A DNA stretch of 64,000 nt from Terana coerulea (taxonomy: Eukaryota; Basidiomycota; Agaricomycetes; Polyporales; Phanerochaetaceae): contig JAKOGH010000708.1 in assembly GCA_024811115.1 (NCBI GenBank), positions 1-64,000 of the forward strand. The letters are read 5' to 3'. The notes below the pieces were generated by a model that searched no databases, was not told where the DNA came from, and saw only the letters and a program-made list of their open reading frames with translations. How positions within the stretch are numbered: position 1 is the stretch's first letter; the number at the start of each line of letters is the position of its first letter. The translations under genes were made by a program, and so were the position numbers. Below, in pieces: positions 48,555 through 60,448 of the stretch.

Positions 48555-51385
48555 TTACGCTCTGACTCTGCCAGCACCTGTTTCGGCCAACTCACGACTC
48601 CACTGCCTCAGGATGTGCTTCATCACTTTCCCGCTCGCTGTCTTCGGGAAGTCCATGTACCTTCGCACCCCACCGTCCATCTCGGCATTGTCCCCGTCCG
48701 CAGCCAGCTCGGACAGAGAGGCGTTGCCAAAGAACCACACGTACGTGGGTGCGTTCTACGTCCTCGTCAGCTTCCTCAATGAGAAGAGGAAACATATAGT
48801 GTACCTGTGGATTCATCCGTTCGGCCACCCATCGGCGCACAGCCTCGCCAGTCAGCTTGTGACTTTCAGCTTGCAGGTCTGCACGGCGGCTAACCCATGC
48901 CCCGACGACTTCGCCGTATCGCTCGTCTGGCACTGCGACGATAGCCGCCTCCTGCACGCCAGGGTGCGCCATCAGGACGTTCTCAATCTGCACCGGGAAC
49001 AGGTTCTCTCCGCCGCGGATGATGATGTCCTTGATCCGTCCGACGACTGCGAAGCATAGCGACCTTCAACCACGATTTCAAACGTTATTGGCATCTGGTA
49101 CGTACTACGCAAGTAGCCTTCCTCGTCCATGATACCCTCGTCTCCAGTGTGCATCCAAAGCGTGCCGTCCTTATCGCGATGCATGACCTGCGCAGTCTGC
49201 TCGGGGTCGCGCCAGTAGCCGGCCTGGAGCATGTAGCCCGCGACGAGCAGCTCGCCTGGTGTATTCACGGGCACGACCTCGTCCTCGACTTCCGTGCCGT
49301 GATCGAGCTCGCCTTTCTGCTCCCACGAAGAAACAAATTTCCTGTGGTTGAATGAGTTCTCGAGTTGCGTAACGGCGGTTGAGGGACACAAGTGTGCATT
49401 GGCAGCTTCAAAGGCGTGGGGGCGACTTACCGCTGCGTAGAGATAATCTTCGCCTTGACGTGCGGGTGGACCCTGCCGACTGTTTCGACACGCTTGATGA
49501 GCGGCTCGTCCGTGTTGCTTTGGAAGGACACCGGGCTGTGGCAGCGACATGGCTCATTAGCATATGGCGCTGCTGAGAACTAAGAACTGCGCACACCTCG
49601 TTTCAGCTGCGAAGGCGCGTGAGTATCAAGGTGATTAGAGCCTGGAAAAGACCTCACTCATCCCGTATGCGATCGTCAGCTCCTTCAAGTTCATCTTCTC
49701 AACGAGTCTCTTCATCAGCGGAATTGGTATGCTCGAGCCCGCCGCGATGCCCGTCCTATGTCATGTCCGTCAATGATCAGGCACACCAATAATTCAGCAG
49801 TAAAATAGACAGTCATACCTCAACCGGGGGAACGCCAATGTCTGTCCGCTTTCCGCCTCCCTCTTCTCTACCTCGCCAAGGACGCCCAGGAAATGCGTAG
49901 GTACACCGTGTAGCGCCGTACACCGCCAATCCATTCCTGGAGATTCCCCTCGCTTCCCAACCGCATTCCCTCGCCTAGAAGGGAATCCACAATCGCAGGT
50001 GGGTTGAAGATGGCCGAAGGGTAGACAATGCACGCGCCGTGCGTCCATGCAGCGAGGTTGCCCAGGACGAGGCCAAAGCAATGAAACAATGGTGGGACGT
50101 TGCCTAAGATAGGGGTGAAGAAGTAAGCACATGCTCGGAGATTGGTAGAATGTGGCACATATATGCGATTGAAATGATAAATTCCAACCGGAAAGTATAA
50201 TTCGTATCGAGAAGAACAGACGAAAGAGTGGATTTTGCAAAAGATGGCGGAAACTAATAGAGCAAACGTACAAAGGATATCCTTGGATGTGAGGCGCATA
50301 CAGCGACCGATTTGGACACCGTTGTTCAGAAGATTGTGGTGCGTCAGCTTGGAGACAGTTTTGAGTGAGTTGAACGCACGCAAACAGGAGAACATACATA
50401 CCGCCACCGCTTTAGGCGCGCCAGTAGTTCCACTGTATAATCATAGACGTCAACCCTGATTGTTTTAACAACATAGGGCAGAACCGACCTGGTAAATTGA
50501 AGGTTGACAACCTCATGCTCATCCAGACTTGACTCCAACTGATCAACTCGTTTCTGCTCGGACCCATCTTCCCGCCAGACGAGAATCTCTTGGAAGTCCA
50601 AGGCGGATTTCACCTGTGACAGTTCCTTGCGAAATTCCTCGGGATTTGGCAAGTCGTTGAACACTACCAGATTACGTAAATCTGGCAGAGATTCGAGCTG
50701 TATTTCGCCGGGCGGAGCCGTCTTCAGAGTTGGGAATGCCTCCGAGAGCGTATCGAGGTACGTGGAAGAGCGGATGCGCGGGACAATGAATAGGTGGTTC
50801 ACCTGTGCGAGCGACAGAGTGGCGGTCAGTTCATGTAGACGATATGCTGGATTCAGCGTGACCAAAATGGCGCCGATTCGTGCACAGGCCCATTGCAGGA
50901 AGGCATATGCACTGCGAGGATGCTGCTCAGTACACGGTTCTCACGACATATGTCAACCAAGCGCACCTGTTATTTCCCATAATCACCCCGACTCTATCAC
51001 CCTTCGCAACACCCATGCTCACAAGCCCTCGAGCTAGAGCCTTCACGTACTCATCCATCTCTGCGAAAGTCCATGTTAAGCATCCCCTGACGTCGAGACT
51101 GCCAGCCTTCTGGAGATATGCCGATCCATTGTGAGCATTGAGCCTCTCAGAGCGGCAGACCAAGGCAGGGCGGTCAGCGTGGTTCGGAAGGATAGTATGA
51201 CGGAAGTAGGATGGCAGAGTGTGGTGTTGCAGAGGAGGCGAGGTCGGGCCTTCGACGTATGACCGTGTGAGGCGAACACCCTGGCCCTGAGCAGGGTCCG
51301 TCGAGGCGACATAGCTGCTGTTACATCGCCGCCCAGGATAACGGCCGAGTACACGACCGGTGCCTCTAGATTTGAAGCGCAGCAT
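48555..51385 (-). CDS. AMP-binding acyl-CoA synthetase, medium-chain/ACSF2-like, probably mitochondrial
   Basis: It would activate a fatty or aromatic acid with ATP and CoA. The N-terminus MLRFKSRGTGRVLGRYPG is arginine-rich with no acidic residue, like a mitochondrial presequence. First exons by eye are 51385-50967, 50911-50489, 50432-50402 and 50347-50272, with the next starting at 50103. The AMP-binding P-loop SGTTGAPKAVALTHHN is assembled exactly by joining exons 2 to 4, and CNVPPLFHCFGLVLGN by the next join. Later blocks are YWRDPEQTAQ, WMHTGDEGIMDEEGYLRS (core D) and the C-terminal lysine motif KTASGKVMKHILRQW, stop 48555. One frame change near 49920-49960 (before CTALHGVPTHFLG) is unexplained. 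ACSF2-like is inferred from overall pattern; substrate unknown. Confidence 0.85.
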
Positions 51386-52063
51386 TTCCTACCAGTGCAT
51401 GCGTGTCCGGGACTGAGCGACGAGTCTTTGACGATGTTTGAAAGCAGGGTAGGATGTCAACCGGGGAATCCCACCGTCGTGTCGACATCGGCGCCTCGCC
51501 GAGGGTAAGTGTGTAGGCAGGTCTCATGATAGGTCGTGCTTGCCGAAACGGAGGAAGGAAAAAGCCAACCGGCCAGAAGGATGTCAGTCTGACGCTGCAT
51601 GTCGCGTCGGCGGCGTCGCGTGGTCATGCGCAAGGGTCTATTTAGCGCCCTGAGAGTGTACATAGCCTTGACTATTTCCCACAGTAAGAACTCATCAGAG
51701 CCGTCTTGTAGTAGTGCCCTTTGACTAGCTATTCCTTCACCGTCCGAGGCGTCACTGCATGTAGGACACAAGGCAGTTGTTAAACATATTACACTACCAA
51801 ATAGAGTTGTAGGAAGCGATTTTAGTTTTTATCAATATATCTATAGTGATGTCAAGAGGCGAATTTAACAACATGGCCCAATCTATCTGGATGTTTTCCA
51901 TGTTCCCGTCAATGGGAACTTGGGTAGCTGTGGTGACAAGGAGTCGTGGAGAACCATCCGCCCCCGCTACTGAGCTACACGCGGAGCTGCGTATACCGAT
52001 GAAAGCATAGAGGTGCTGCGTGAACGGAGTGGTTAGGGTTGTTTGACTTGGGTAAATGGTCAT
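51386..52063. other. Intergenic region between two minus-strand genes, no gene seen
   Basis: It contains a minus-strand frame at 51457-51771 (104 codons) with no recognisable protein. It should hold the synthetase promoter. Confidence 0.4.
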
Positions 52064-53676
52064 TTACTCACAAAATGCAGAGGAGGAAGACGGCCCTGCA
52101 AAGCAAGCTTCGCATTGCTCGTGTGCTGCAGCATCCGCGACCCCCGTCAGATCGTCCAGTTCCACATCAGGAGAGATGTCACGCGATACTGCCTCCGAGC
52201 TCTCTTCGTGCTCGTCATCTTGTACCAAAGCGAGAGGATGGCCGAGGTTGCTGATGAGACTTTCAGGGACGCGAAACGACGGCATGGAGAAGCGGGAGAA
52301 GCTTTGGCTGTCTTCAGGAGGGTCGTGGCGTGCACCAACATCACGAAGGTTCGTCATGAATCTGCTCAGTAGGATTGAAGGCTTTCATGAGTGAGCTCAG
52401 GGGCCTCGGGAGGTTTGAGATTGCCAACAACGTACCACCCAATTGATAAATCCTGCCAGCAACAGGGGATCTGAAATCTACAAGCAACTCGAGGCTTCAG
52501 TGACCAGTGAAAGTGTCGACATTTGTCAGTGACTCACAGGAGCGGACTGGAGAATGATCTGCACAAAATTGATCAAGAGCAAGGCTCTGAGTCGTCGGTG
52601 AGAACCTATGCTTCAATGTGATCAAGGTTTCTACTCACACGAAGTATACGGTGCCTTGTAGTGGCAAAAGTAAGAGTTCCGCTTGGACAAGGCAATGCTG
52701 ATGACGGACCGTTTGTGATGAAGCACGCAGAGACGGAGACACTAAAGGGTTCCCTAAGCCGATATACTTCGCGCACTTGTGGGAAGGTCTTGACCCAGGT
52801 GAGGACGAGGATGATGATGTCCATTACCATCAGTGCTGTCCGGTTCAGCAACACCACTGCAGGCGAGGTGTCAGATTCGAGTAGGCAGTGACATGTATAC
52901 TGGATGGCGTACGCCTTATGTGTAACGAATGTTAACACGAGGGACAAGTTGGCCTAAACGCTGCAGACTTACAGCGTAAAGTGTATGGGTCGACAGCGAC
53001 CTCGCAGGTGTTTGCATGCACACATCACCTGGCTCCGTGTATTCATATGTTAGTCGTGTCAGTTCAAACTAGCGTTGATGGACGCGTTAACGTGTTTTCT
53101 CGGGAGCATCGGGTTTCGGGCCAGAGTGCCGCCGGAGACGGCCCTTCCTGTCCGTAAGGGGGGAAGAAAAGGGCATCTATCCCAGGGGGTGCCCCGGCGA
53201 GTCAACACCACGGACACACGGATTCACACTCAACGGACCCAGTAGATACAGATCTATTAGCACCGGAGCTCATGCGGTTCGTCCCGCGCTTCGTTAACAA
53301 TATCAGATTTCAAAAAAAAAAAAAGATGGACGCGTTAAGCACGTGATAGGCTCAAAAGCAGGGGGACTCACGACATTGGTAACAACGGGAACAAATCCTA
53401 AACAAAGAATAATCCAGAATAGGATGTAGCTGCGGTTCCATAGAGCTGAGACTCGAAGGGCGGAGAACACTGAGAGGAGGCACGGTGAAGGTCGAGGTCC
53501 GGTCATTCCTTCTCTTGAAGGACAAAATAAACAACGTACAGGCGGTCGGCATGAACGGAATAAAGTAGAAGAGGGCCTGTACTATACCAATGGGTTTACA
53601 AGTCCTACGTTGATGTAGTGTTATCGTATGACAATGCCCATCTTCTCTCTGGAACGGAAGATATGCGATGAGCCCA
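52064..53676 (-). pseudogene. DUF6533 gene copy 6, 3' part, cut by the 6.8-kb element
   Basis: Transcript order: acceptor TTCCAG near 53650, an exon with VQALFYFIPFMPTA ending at a GTACGT donor near 53540, an exon starting at 53469 with FSALRVSALWNRSYILF, then after an intron TEPGDVCMQT near 53030, MDIIILVLTWVKTFPQVREV near 52820, and the last exon with MTNLRDVGARHDPPED and LISNLGHPLALVQDD, stop 52064. The missing 5' part is at 60449-60837, beyond the transposon. The intron after VVTNV also holds a 234-bp retroposon. The product would be an ordinary DUF6533 membrane protein. Confidence 0.75.
53091..53324 (+). mobile_element. Poly(A)-tailed retroposon (SINE or truncated LINE) with 14-bp target-site duplication
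   Basis: GATGGACGCGTTAA stands at 53077-53090 and again at 53325-53338. The 234 bases between end in 13 A residues (53312-53324). This is the signature of target-primed retroposition. The body is GC-rich and has a box-B-like GGTTCG at 53278 but no clear box A. It may be a SINE, a 5'-truncated LINE or a short processed copy. With the insert and one repeat removed, the host intron is 55 bases long and runs from GTGAGT to CTAG. Confidence 0.85.
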
Positions 53677-53691
53677 GCATCAGGAAAATCG
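53677..53691 (+). repeat. Left terminal inverted repeat of the Plavaka element
   Basis: GCATCAGGAAAATCG, exact for 15 bases to the right end and about 26 of 31 when extended inward. Subterminal CCTTAG words follow (53711, 53725). Confidence 0.7.
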
Positions 53692-54038
53692 CATAGTATG
53701 TTGGCCGACCTTAGCGGTCATTAGACCTTAGCTACATTGGCATTACACATTGCATGATCATTAGAAGTAGAGACTGACCTTAGGGCAATGCATGAGAAAT
53801 TGTCATTAGAGCCATGTTGGCAAGCCCTAGGGCCTAAGCTGATAACACGCACCAAGGCGACGGAGCTGTTAGTTAGTGAGGCCAAGTTGCATGGCACTTA
53901 CTGAATTGATCACGCCATTGAAGTTGGTGAACTTAGATAACAGGCATACTGACTTTGTCAATGAAATTCGATTATCACTACTTATCTGCATCACTACGAT
54001 TACTGACTCAAGACTTATCAACTACAAAGTACTACTAA

Positions 54039-57000
54039 TCAGTAAGCAATGGTGTGGGCGTGGTGGTCGGCGAACTTGTTCACGTAAAAGGCCTTGAAAG
54101 CGTCGTATGTGTGGTAGTGAGATAGACTACGAGGAATAGGCTGAGAACCTGCAACACCAATCAGATGAGCAAGACGTATAATGGAGTTGAGGTGGACGAT
54201 TCCCATAGTCCGCTGGCGTGTGCGCCGAGCAAGATCTGGCCTCACGATCCACATCCCGGTATCCAGACATGGTTCATCTCCTACAGGAGAGAACCAGGTG
54301 ACGAGTGCGCAGGGATATAACACCCTGTCATACTTGAAGGACATCAGGAGCCGCACACGTGCGACATGGAGACCTCGGAAACCAGGTAACCCAGACCCAT
54401 TGTCCACAAATACACAGTCTCTTCGAGGACCAAGACCGCGCCACATTGCGACTGAACGGATACGTTCACGTCGCATGCCGCTAACGCCACTTTGGTCACT
54501 CGGTGCGCGATATGTGGCAATGGCCGATGGATACATGGTGATCTTGCCGTGAAATTCTGGCCAGTCTGCTTCTGGGGCGTCGGCAGCGTCTTGGTCTGGG
54601 TTGAGCTGTTCATAGAGGAAGCATCGAATGAGATGGGGAGTGGTGGGATTCCAAGCGTGGCAGCGAGAGCGTGCACGTCCTTCGGAAATCCGCGTACTAC
54701 AGCATGCACAATGGATAGTTAGCACAACTGAGACAGAGTAGAGTATGCAGGCACGCACTTGGGGTCCGTGCAAGGACAACCTCTGCCTCTAAGTCATCAT
54801 CTACGGCCTCTCCGTCCTCCTCCAGTACGCTCACTCCTGATCTCTCAGCTTCCACTGGATGGTCTTGGTCTTCTTCGGTATTCAACAGTGGCGGTGATAT
54901 TTCTTGGCTCGACGGACGGGCACTTCCAGCAGGACTTGTCTCGGCCAATACTTGCGGGGGTAAGTTGGTACATGGCCCATCAAGCATTCCACGGGCGGCG
55001 AGGTCCACACGGGCGGCGGCCAGTTTGTCCAGTCGCTGGTTTGTGATGAGCATTTGCCCAAGGGCGTTGAAGCGGCTCGAACGGCGCCATGGTTGCTTGA
55101 CGGCCTTGATATGCTTCGACTCGGTGATTGAGGAGCAAAGGCCATTCGGAGCGGCAAACTCCTGGATGAGGTGTCGGTAGTGTTTGAGTGAATGTTGTCG
55201 GGGTAGGGAAAAGCCGTCAAGTCGAATACCGCTCGCCTCGAAGATCTCGCGCTCGCGGTGAAAGCGCGCCAATGCGTCATCGATAGCCATGAGAGTGTTC
55301 TCATCAAGGACATCGCGGCGGACAAGGTAGCAAAAGTTGAGGAATGCACTAAGCGCACGAACCATCTGCGAAGGTACATGGCCAGAGATTGCCGGCAAAT
55401 AAACCTGAGACGCCAACAATGAGTCCTACTGACTAGCATACAACTAGCAGCCTGAGAACTGTCGAAGCGACGTACCTTCATCAGCGCTTTTGAGTCGTCT
55501 CCTGTCCACTGCTTGAAGCCACGCCCGTGATTGAATCGACGTAACCCAGGAAATGATGGCGCAGCAGAAATGCTGTAGTCTAGTATTTAGTACAAACCGA
55601 GGCATTACACAAGGTTTATAGCACTTACCGACGGTCAATGTCTGCAAGTATTGCCTCAGCAGCGGCCTTGCCCTTCTTTTCACTAGGTATTCTCCCACCC
55701 ACTCCACCAGATGATCCTTGAACGTCCCCTTGATCACTTGATGCAGCAGATCGGGAGACAGAAGCTCGTGTATATCTGCACGCGGGAATCCGACCGTGAA
55801 TGGCTACGAGTGGGCCAGTCAGACGCGTACTTGGGTGACAGCTTGGAGCCCAATTACTCACCACTAAGTCGCCGACAATTCCATAGTCGTCCCACAGTGT
55901 TTTGAGGTTCAGCCCGTCTAAGAGCGCACGAGTGTGCTCGTGTGATCGGTTTGTACAGGGGCCACCATCCAGGTCGTCATGAGGGGCAGTGCATCTACAA
56001 CAGTATATGAGAACTGTATCACATAAATTGATATTGACAGGAACTCACCGCGGACACCAGCCTTGAACGATACAGGCAAGAAGGGCCTGCTCTGGATAAT
56101 CAGCAATGTAAGGCCCAAGGCTATAGATGATACGCCGAAAGTGACCGTCGGCACATCGCACAATATCAGGTGTTGTCATTGCCGGTAGAAGCGAAAGGAG
56201 GATGCGGTGGAGCGAGTCATGGAAAAGTTGCCGGCGAAACTTCCGAAAATTTGGATCACCTTGATACTGTTTGTCGGCTAGATTGACATGTGAGTTCGTA
56301 CACTGTTCATTTGAGGGGTACGGGTAATGCCAGACTTACTCTTCGGAATTGCTAGGAATCCGATAAGGCTGACGGCATTTCGATGAGCTCGCCGTGCAGC
56401 GTTACGAACCATGCCGTTTGACAGGTACAGCGGGTAGTACTCGTTTTGTCCTGTTGCTACCGAGACGGTGGTCTTGTCGCTGCCCAAGATGACAGGACAT
56501 AATGCAGCGCCATGGCAGGCTTCGTCTTCGGCGATGATATCCTGGCAAATCCGGTGTCACATGTTAGTTCCTCATGAACGCACAACATTCATTTCAACGA
56601 TTACGTACCACCTGTCTCCAAGCCCAATTCCCTGACATAAAGTCTTCATACTCCCGCTTGTCATGTTTGTTGAACACTCTTTTCGGGCGTAGTCCATCTC
56701 CTCAGCGAAATCTTGGTTGCCAATTTGGTTTCGCAGCGTCTGCAGCGGGCAGCGGAACCAAACATCATATTCCTGGTCCATCCAGCTCGGAACACTTGAT
56801 GCAGGTCGTGGGCCCTGATACGAGATGGTGAATTCTTGCCAGGGAATCTCACCGACGCCAATTGAATCAATGGCATTGTGCATGTCTTCGCATCTGCGAA
56901 AGGTGGCGAATGTCCAGGAGGTAGAGTCGAAGCCCAAAGATGCATTAGCTCATCGAGGAGGTTTGCCGAAGTCTGCGCCTTGCGGAAGAAGAAGTCGGCA

Positions 57001-57480
57001 AGCTCAAAATGAGCTCGGTCGATGAATGGATCATAGTCATCACTTGGTGGACGCTGCTGTGGTAGCGGTGGTGCATTGGGTGGCAGGTCATCACCCATGG
57101 GATCACATGGAGTTCCTACAGAGCGATGGTTAGCTTATATATGTGTGCAGAACGAGAGCACATACCATCGAGGTACGAGTGAATCTCAGTATGACCTGTC
57201 TGAGGCTGTCTTGCACGCCGTGTGTGATCTTGTGTTTGTGAAGGACTAGAGGGACGTGGAGACTGAGCACGGCTGGGTGGTGGTGGAGTCGGAGAGGCTG
57301 AGGGAGTATCATCGACCTCGCAGTGGGCAGCCGACGGTGGATATGCTGTTCCAAATTTTCGGTGGGCAGCGTTTACATGGCGAGTGACCCTGATGCAATT
57401 GAAAAGTATTCATCGCAGCCTGGCTCGGGACATGGTATGGTTCTGGGGCGGTGAGTACCAACACGGCGACTTGCAGGCAT
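54039..57480 (-). CDS. Plavaka-like transposase
   Basis: Plavaka elements are DNA transposons of Agaricomycetes related to the CACTA/EnSpm group; the protein cuts and pastes the element. The N-terminus has a C2H2-like finger, PCPEPGCDEYF, then, after a one-base slip, TRHVNAAHRKFGTAYPP and a proline-rich linker. Further landmarks are FELADFFFRKAQTSANLLDE (57000), GSDKTTVSVATGQNEYYPLY (56480), WDDYGIVGDL (55880), LLHQVIKGTFKDHLVEWV (55740), RQHSLKHYRHLIQEFAAPNG (55200), ITESKHIKAVKQPWRRS and, at the end, WFSPVGDEPCLDTGMWIV and YVNKFADHHAHTIAY, stop 54039. Several introns of about 50 bases separate these. At least one frame slip is present near 57390. Otherwise the whole family length is there, so the copy is young. 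Confidence 0.85.
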
Positions 57481-57758
57481 GCTTGACGGACGGAAGTGGT
57501 GAAGTTGTTGCAACAAAGGGTAGTGCGCGCGAGCGATCAAAAATGGGATATGGTGCAAGCGGCAGCGGTTGGCAACGGGAGATAGGAGGCCGACATCCCG
57601 ATATCTCATCACGCCATAATTCAACCGCGCCCTTATTGACTCAGCCAGGACCCTCCGTGCTTGCGGCAAACTGCTCTTGTCGCTAGGTACCTCTTCCATC
57701 CTAACCACTGCCCACGACTACCGCCCCGGCAACTTCGCTGACCCTACAGTCTTCCAAC
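57481..57758. promoter_or_regulatory. Shared bidirectional promoter region of the element's two genes
   Basis: The start codons of the transposase (57480, minus) and of the DUF6532-like gene (57759, plus) are only 278 bases apart and face away from each other. I see no clear TATA box, but both promoters must lie here or in the first exons. Confidence 0.5.
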
Positions 57759-60129
57759 ATGTCAAAACGCCGGGCGCAAACCACAAGAAAAACCACCCTT
57801 ACCACCGCCGTTGAGAACGAGGCTATCCAACAAATTGAAGCACCCGGGTACTCCCGACGTATCTTCTCGACGGCCGAATGATGTTGTCCAAGCAGAGAGA
57901 GAAGCGCAGACACATGCTGTGCTGGAGGCCGTTGAGGCCCAAGAGGACGCTGTTGTATATGCAGCTGAGGTCGAGGATGCATTGGAGGCTAAACAAGTGG
58001 CTGCTGATCAGCATGGCAATAATCCCCCGAAAGCGAAGCACTTACCACCCAGAGCAAGCCGCGCACAGTCCAAGCTGTATCCTGCCCAGAAAGGTGAGTG
58101 AACACACTTTGTTCCCCAAGACTGCAAGCCCACCTTAACTGAATCACCACTCAAGTTCAAGATGAAAGTGGTGACATTTCGGGCGACACGGATGAGGATG
58201 TGTTTGTTCCAGCAGAGAAAGACGATCAGTCCAGCTCAGAGGACGATGATGACGGAGCGAAGTTGGAGGAGGAAGAGGAGGTGAAACCTGGCAAGAAGAG
58301 ACCCAAGGTCGGTCGTAGGGACATTCAAACTAAGCGGCTGGGGACAAAGAAGAATGATGAGCTACAGGCATTGGATGACTCCGCACCCCACGTACTGCAT
58401 TTGTGTTCGGCAGCTTCCCTATGCGCTTACTATGTTCCCAGGGCTCCGAAGAGATTCAAGTCTTCCCAGGCTGTCAGTGGTCTCGTGGACGACTGGGAGT
58501 TAGCTCTCGAAGAGCACGGGCGTAAGTCTGGACGTGACTCACTGACAACGGCAACTTCCCGTGCAAGCTCCCCTGCCTCTCTTCCCGCCCTACTAGCGAT
58601 GCCGATACCTTGGCCTCTTCCCGACACAGACGCTGTTCCGATTCGGGCGGGTTTGTTGAAGACAGCGACAACGATGGTGTGGATGAACACGAAGATCGCC
58701 GCGGCATGCAATCTGCAAACCATGCGGCGGGAAAGACAACGGGCCTGAGCTGGTCCTCGTTCACTATGTTGAATGTGAAGAGTGCGCGGCTGCCGCCGCA
58801 AGTGAAACCTACAGACAACAAGGTCAAGCACTCCAAAGCTGCAGGTATGCAGGTATGGTGATAGCGATAGCCTTCCCAGTTAATGTAGTACTTGTTTTCT
58901 AATGAGCGCGTGCATTTATCCAGATGATCCCGCCAACTGTACTTACCAAGATCACTACCAAACCGGCCGTGCTGAGCGTAAAACCGGAGCCGATCCCTAC
59001 CAGTAGCTCCATGCTTGCTCAACCTAGCAACGCTGGAGCCGAGGGTCAGCCCTCTCGAAGACGCCCTTGGACGAAGAAAGACCTACCAGAAGGTACCATG
59101 GTACCATTCGACACCACCCTCCTTCCCTCGCGCTGAAGAAGCTTCTGGCGTCCAAGGCCCCGTTTGACCATCTATCAATCGAGGAGATGCAAGGCCTAAT
59201 GGATATTGCAATGCCGCAATATCGTGCGGCTTCCGGCTACGTGCTACAACCAAATGATGTTTTCGTTGGACTGGTGAGTGTTACGGCTGCACATGATCGT
59301 ATGCTTACTTGATTACAGTTGTCCCAGCGCCTGCGCGAGTGGCAGTCTGCCTTCGGCTCGACTGCAATAGCAGGCATGGCGATCATAGTCCAGTCGATGG
59401 TTGTACAATTGAAGGAACTTGGAGCCGAGCACGGACCAGATGCGATCAAGGCTCAAGTGCTTCACCTGCTTGGAGACGTGAATGGGAAGGACCGGCCTTT
59501 CTGGTGGCGTGAATGCCAAGGGACACGTCGAGCTGTGAGTGCTATCACCTAAACCTTCGTGAGAGCAGCACTTACATAAACTCCTGTCATCGCATAAGGG
59601 TCGGTTCCAGTCCCCGCTTATCCTGTACACGTTCTCAAGCCACGTTCAGAGCGTGAGGAGCACGTCGGGAGTCAAAGTGTACAGCGTCAAAGACGCCCAG
59701 CCGCCCACCGGCGCTTTGTTAATGTCGGTACTCGCGGTACGCCGAACTCTCGTGTATTGCACTGTATTGCATGGCTAACAGCACTGTCATTAGGCGGAGC
59801 GAGCACTACAAGCATACTCTTCTGGAGAGCTTGTGGCGCCAGATCCTAACAAATCTACAGATTGGTTCTCACTTGATAATTTCCGGGACGGCACGCGTCA
59901 TGCCAACGGTACGAACATCAAGATCAAGCGCATGGCAAGACTCACCAAGCGCATCGAGAGCTTGGACAGCGACCACTGGACTGCAATTGTCAGAGGAGCT
60001 TCCGAGGTACGCGCTGAGATGGACCACACGGCACGGAAGGGAAAGGGACGCGCAGTCGTGGCCATTTCGTCGGACGAGGGTGACGCGGCAGAGTCGTCTG
60101 ATGATGGGATGCTAGTATCGGATACCTAG
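57759..60129 (+). CDS. DUF6532-like protein carried by the Plavaka element
   Basis: Start is MSKRRAQTTRKTTLTTAVEN, then a frame slip near 57840 to an acidic, low-complexity part (EAVEAQEDAVVYAAEVEDAL). A second acidic run with a basic KKRPKVGRR segment follows (58200-58330). The folded C-terminal part starts near 59100: LLASKAPFDHLSIEEMQGL, LSQRLREWQSAFGSTAIAGM, FQSPLILYTFSSHVQSV, ERALQAYSSGELVAPD and a tail ending DGMLVSDT at 60127. The pattern of a helix with RLREW followed by the ERAL...SSGEL block resembles DUF6532 proteins of Agaricomycetes; their role is unknown. At least two frame slips (57840, 58600) and introns with GTGAGT donors are seen. Its place inside the inverted repeats suggests an accessory protein for transposition or a captured host gene. 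Confidence 0.65.
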
Positions 60130-60433
60130 ACCTCACTTCTGCCTCCCCTCCTATCGAGTACTAGCGCGCACTATGGTGTATTCCAGAATGGATATTTAAT
60201 GTGGTCATCATTCCTTCAAGTGTGTGTGACTGATATTATTGAGTGCATTGAGCTGTACATGCTATGCTACCTATCTCACATTGAACAGGTTATTGCCTAC
60301 ATTAGTTACATGGCAGCAATGTTTTATAGGTTCAGCCAACGAATGACATAGGTTGCCGCAACTTTAAAATCATTAGCGCCTGATGGACCTTGTGTACATT
60401 GAGCACCTTGCTCAATGCTGCCAACGTACCCTT
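60130..60433. other. Right subterminal region of the Plavaka element
   Basis: Non-coding, between the stop of the DUF6532-like gene and the right inverted repeat. It holds an ATCATTAGCG word related to the TCATTAG words at the left end. Minus-strand frames crossing it continue from the interrupted DUF6533 exon by chance. Confidence 0.5.
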
Positions 60434-60448
60434 CGATTTTCCTGATGC
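60434..60448 (-). repeat. Right terminal inverted repeat of the Plavaka element
   Basis: CGATTTTCCTGATGC, the exact reverse complement of the left end. Confidence 0.7.

Larger units (their letters stand above)
53677..60448. mobile_element. Plavaka-type DNA transposon, 6.77 kb, with two divergent genes
   Basis: Bounded by inverted repeats: GCATCAGGAAAATCG at 53677-53691 and its exact reverse complement at 60434-60448. Similarity continues inward for about 16 more bases (GTA.GTTGGC in both). TCATTAG words recur near both ends (53718, 53760, 53806; 60370). Inside are a Plavaka-like transposase (-) and a DUF6532-like gene (+), head to head. The outer borders fall within one intron of a DUF6533 gene: joining the flanks gives an intron of about 64 bases with GTGAGT and TTCCAG ends. 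I see no clear target-site duplication, so the exact ends may be off by a few bases. Confidence 0.75.

Noticed and set aside
54181..54552. 123-codon plus-strand frame
   Set aside because: Antisense shadow of the conserved end of the Plavaka transposase.
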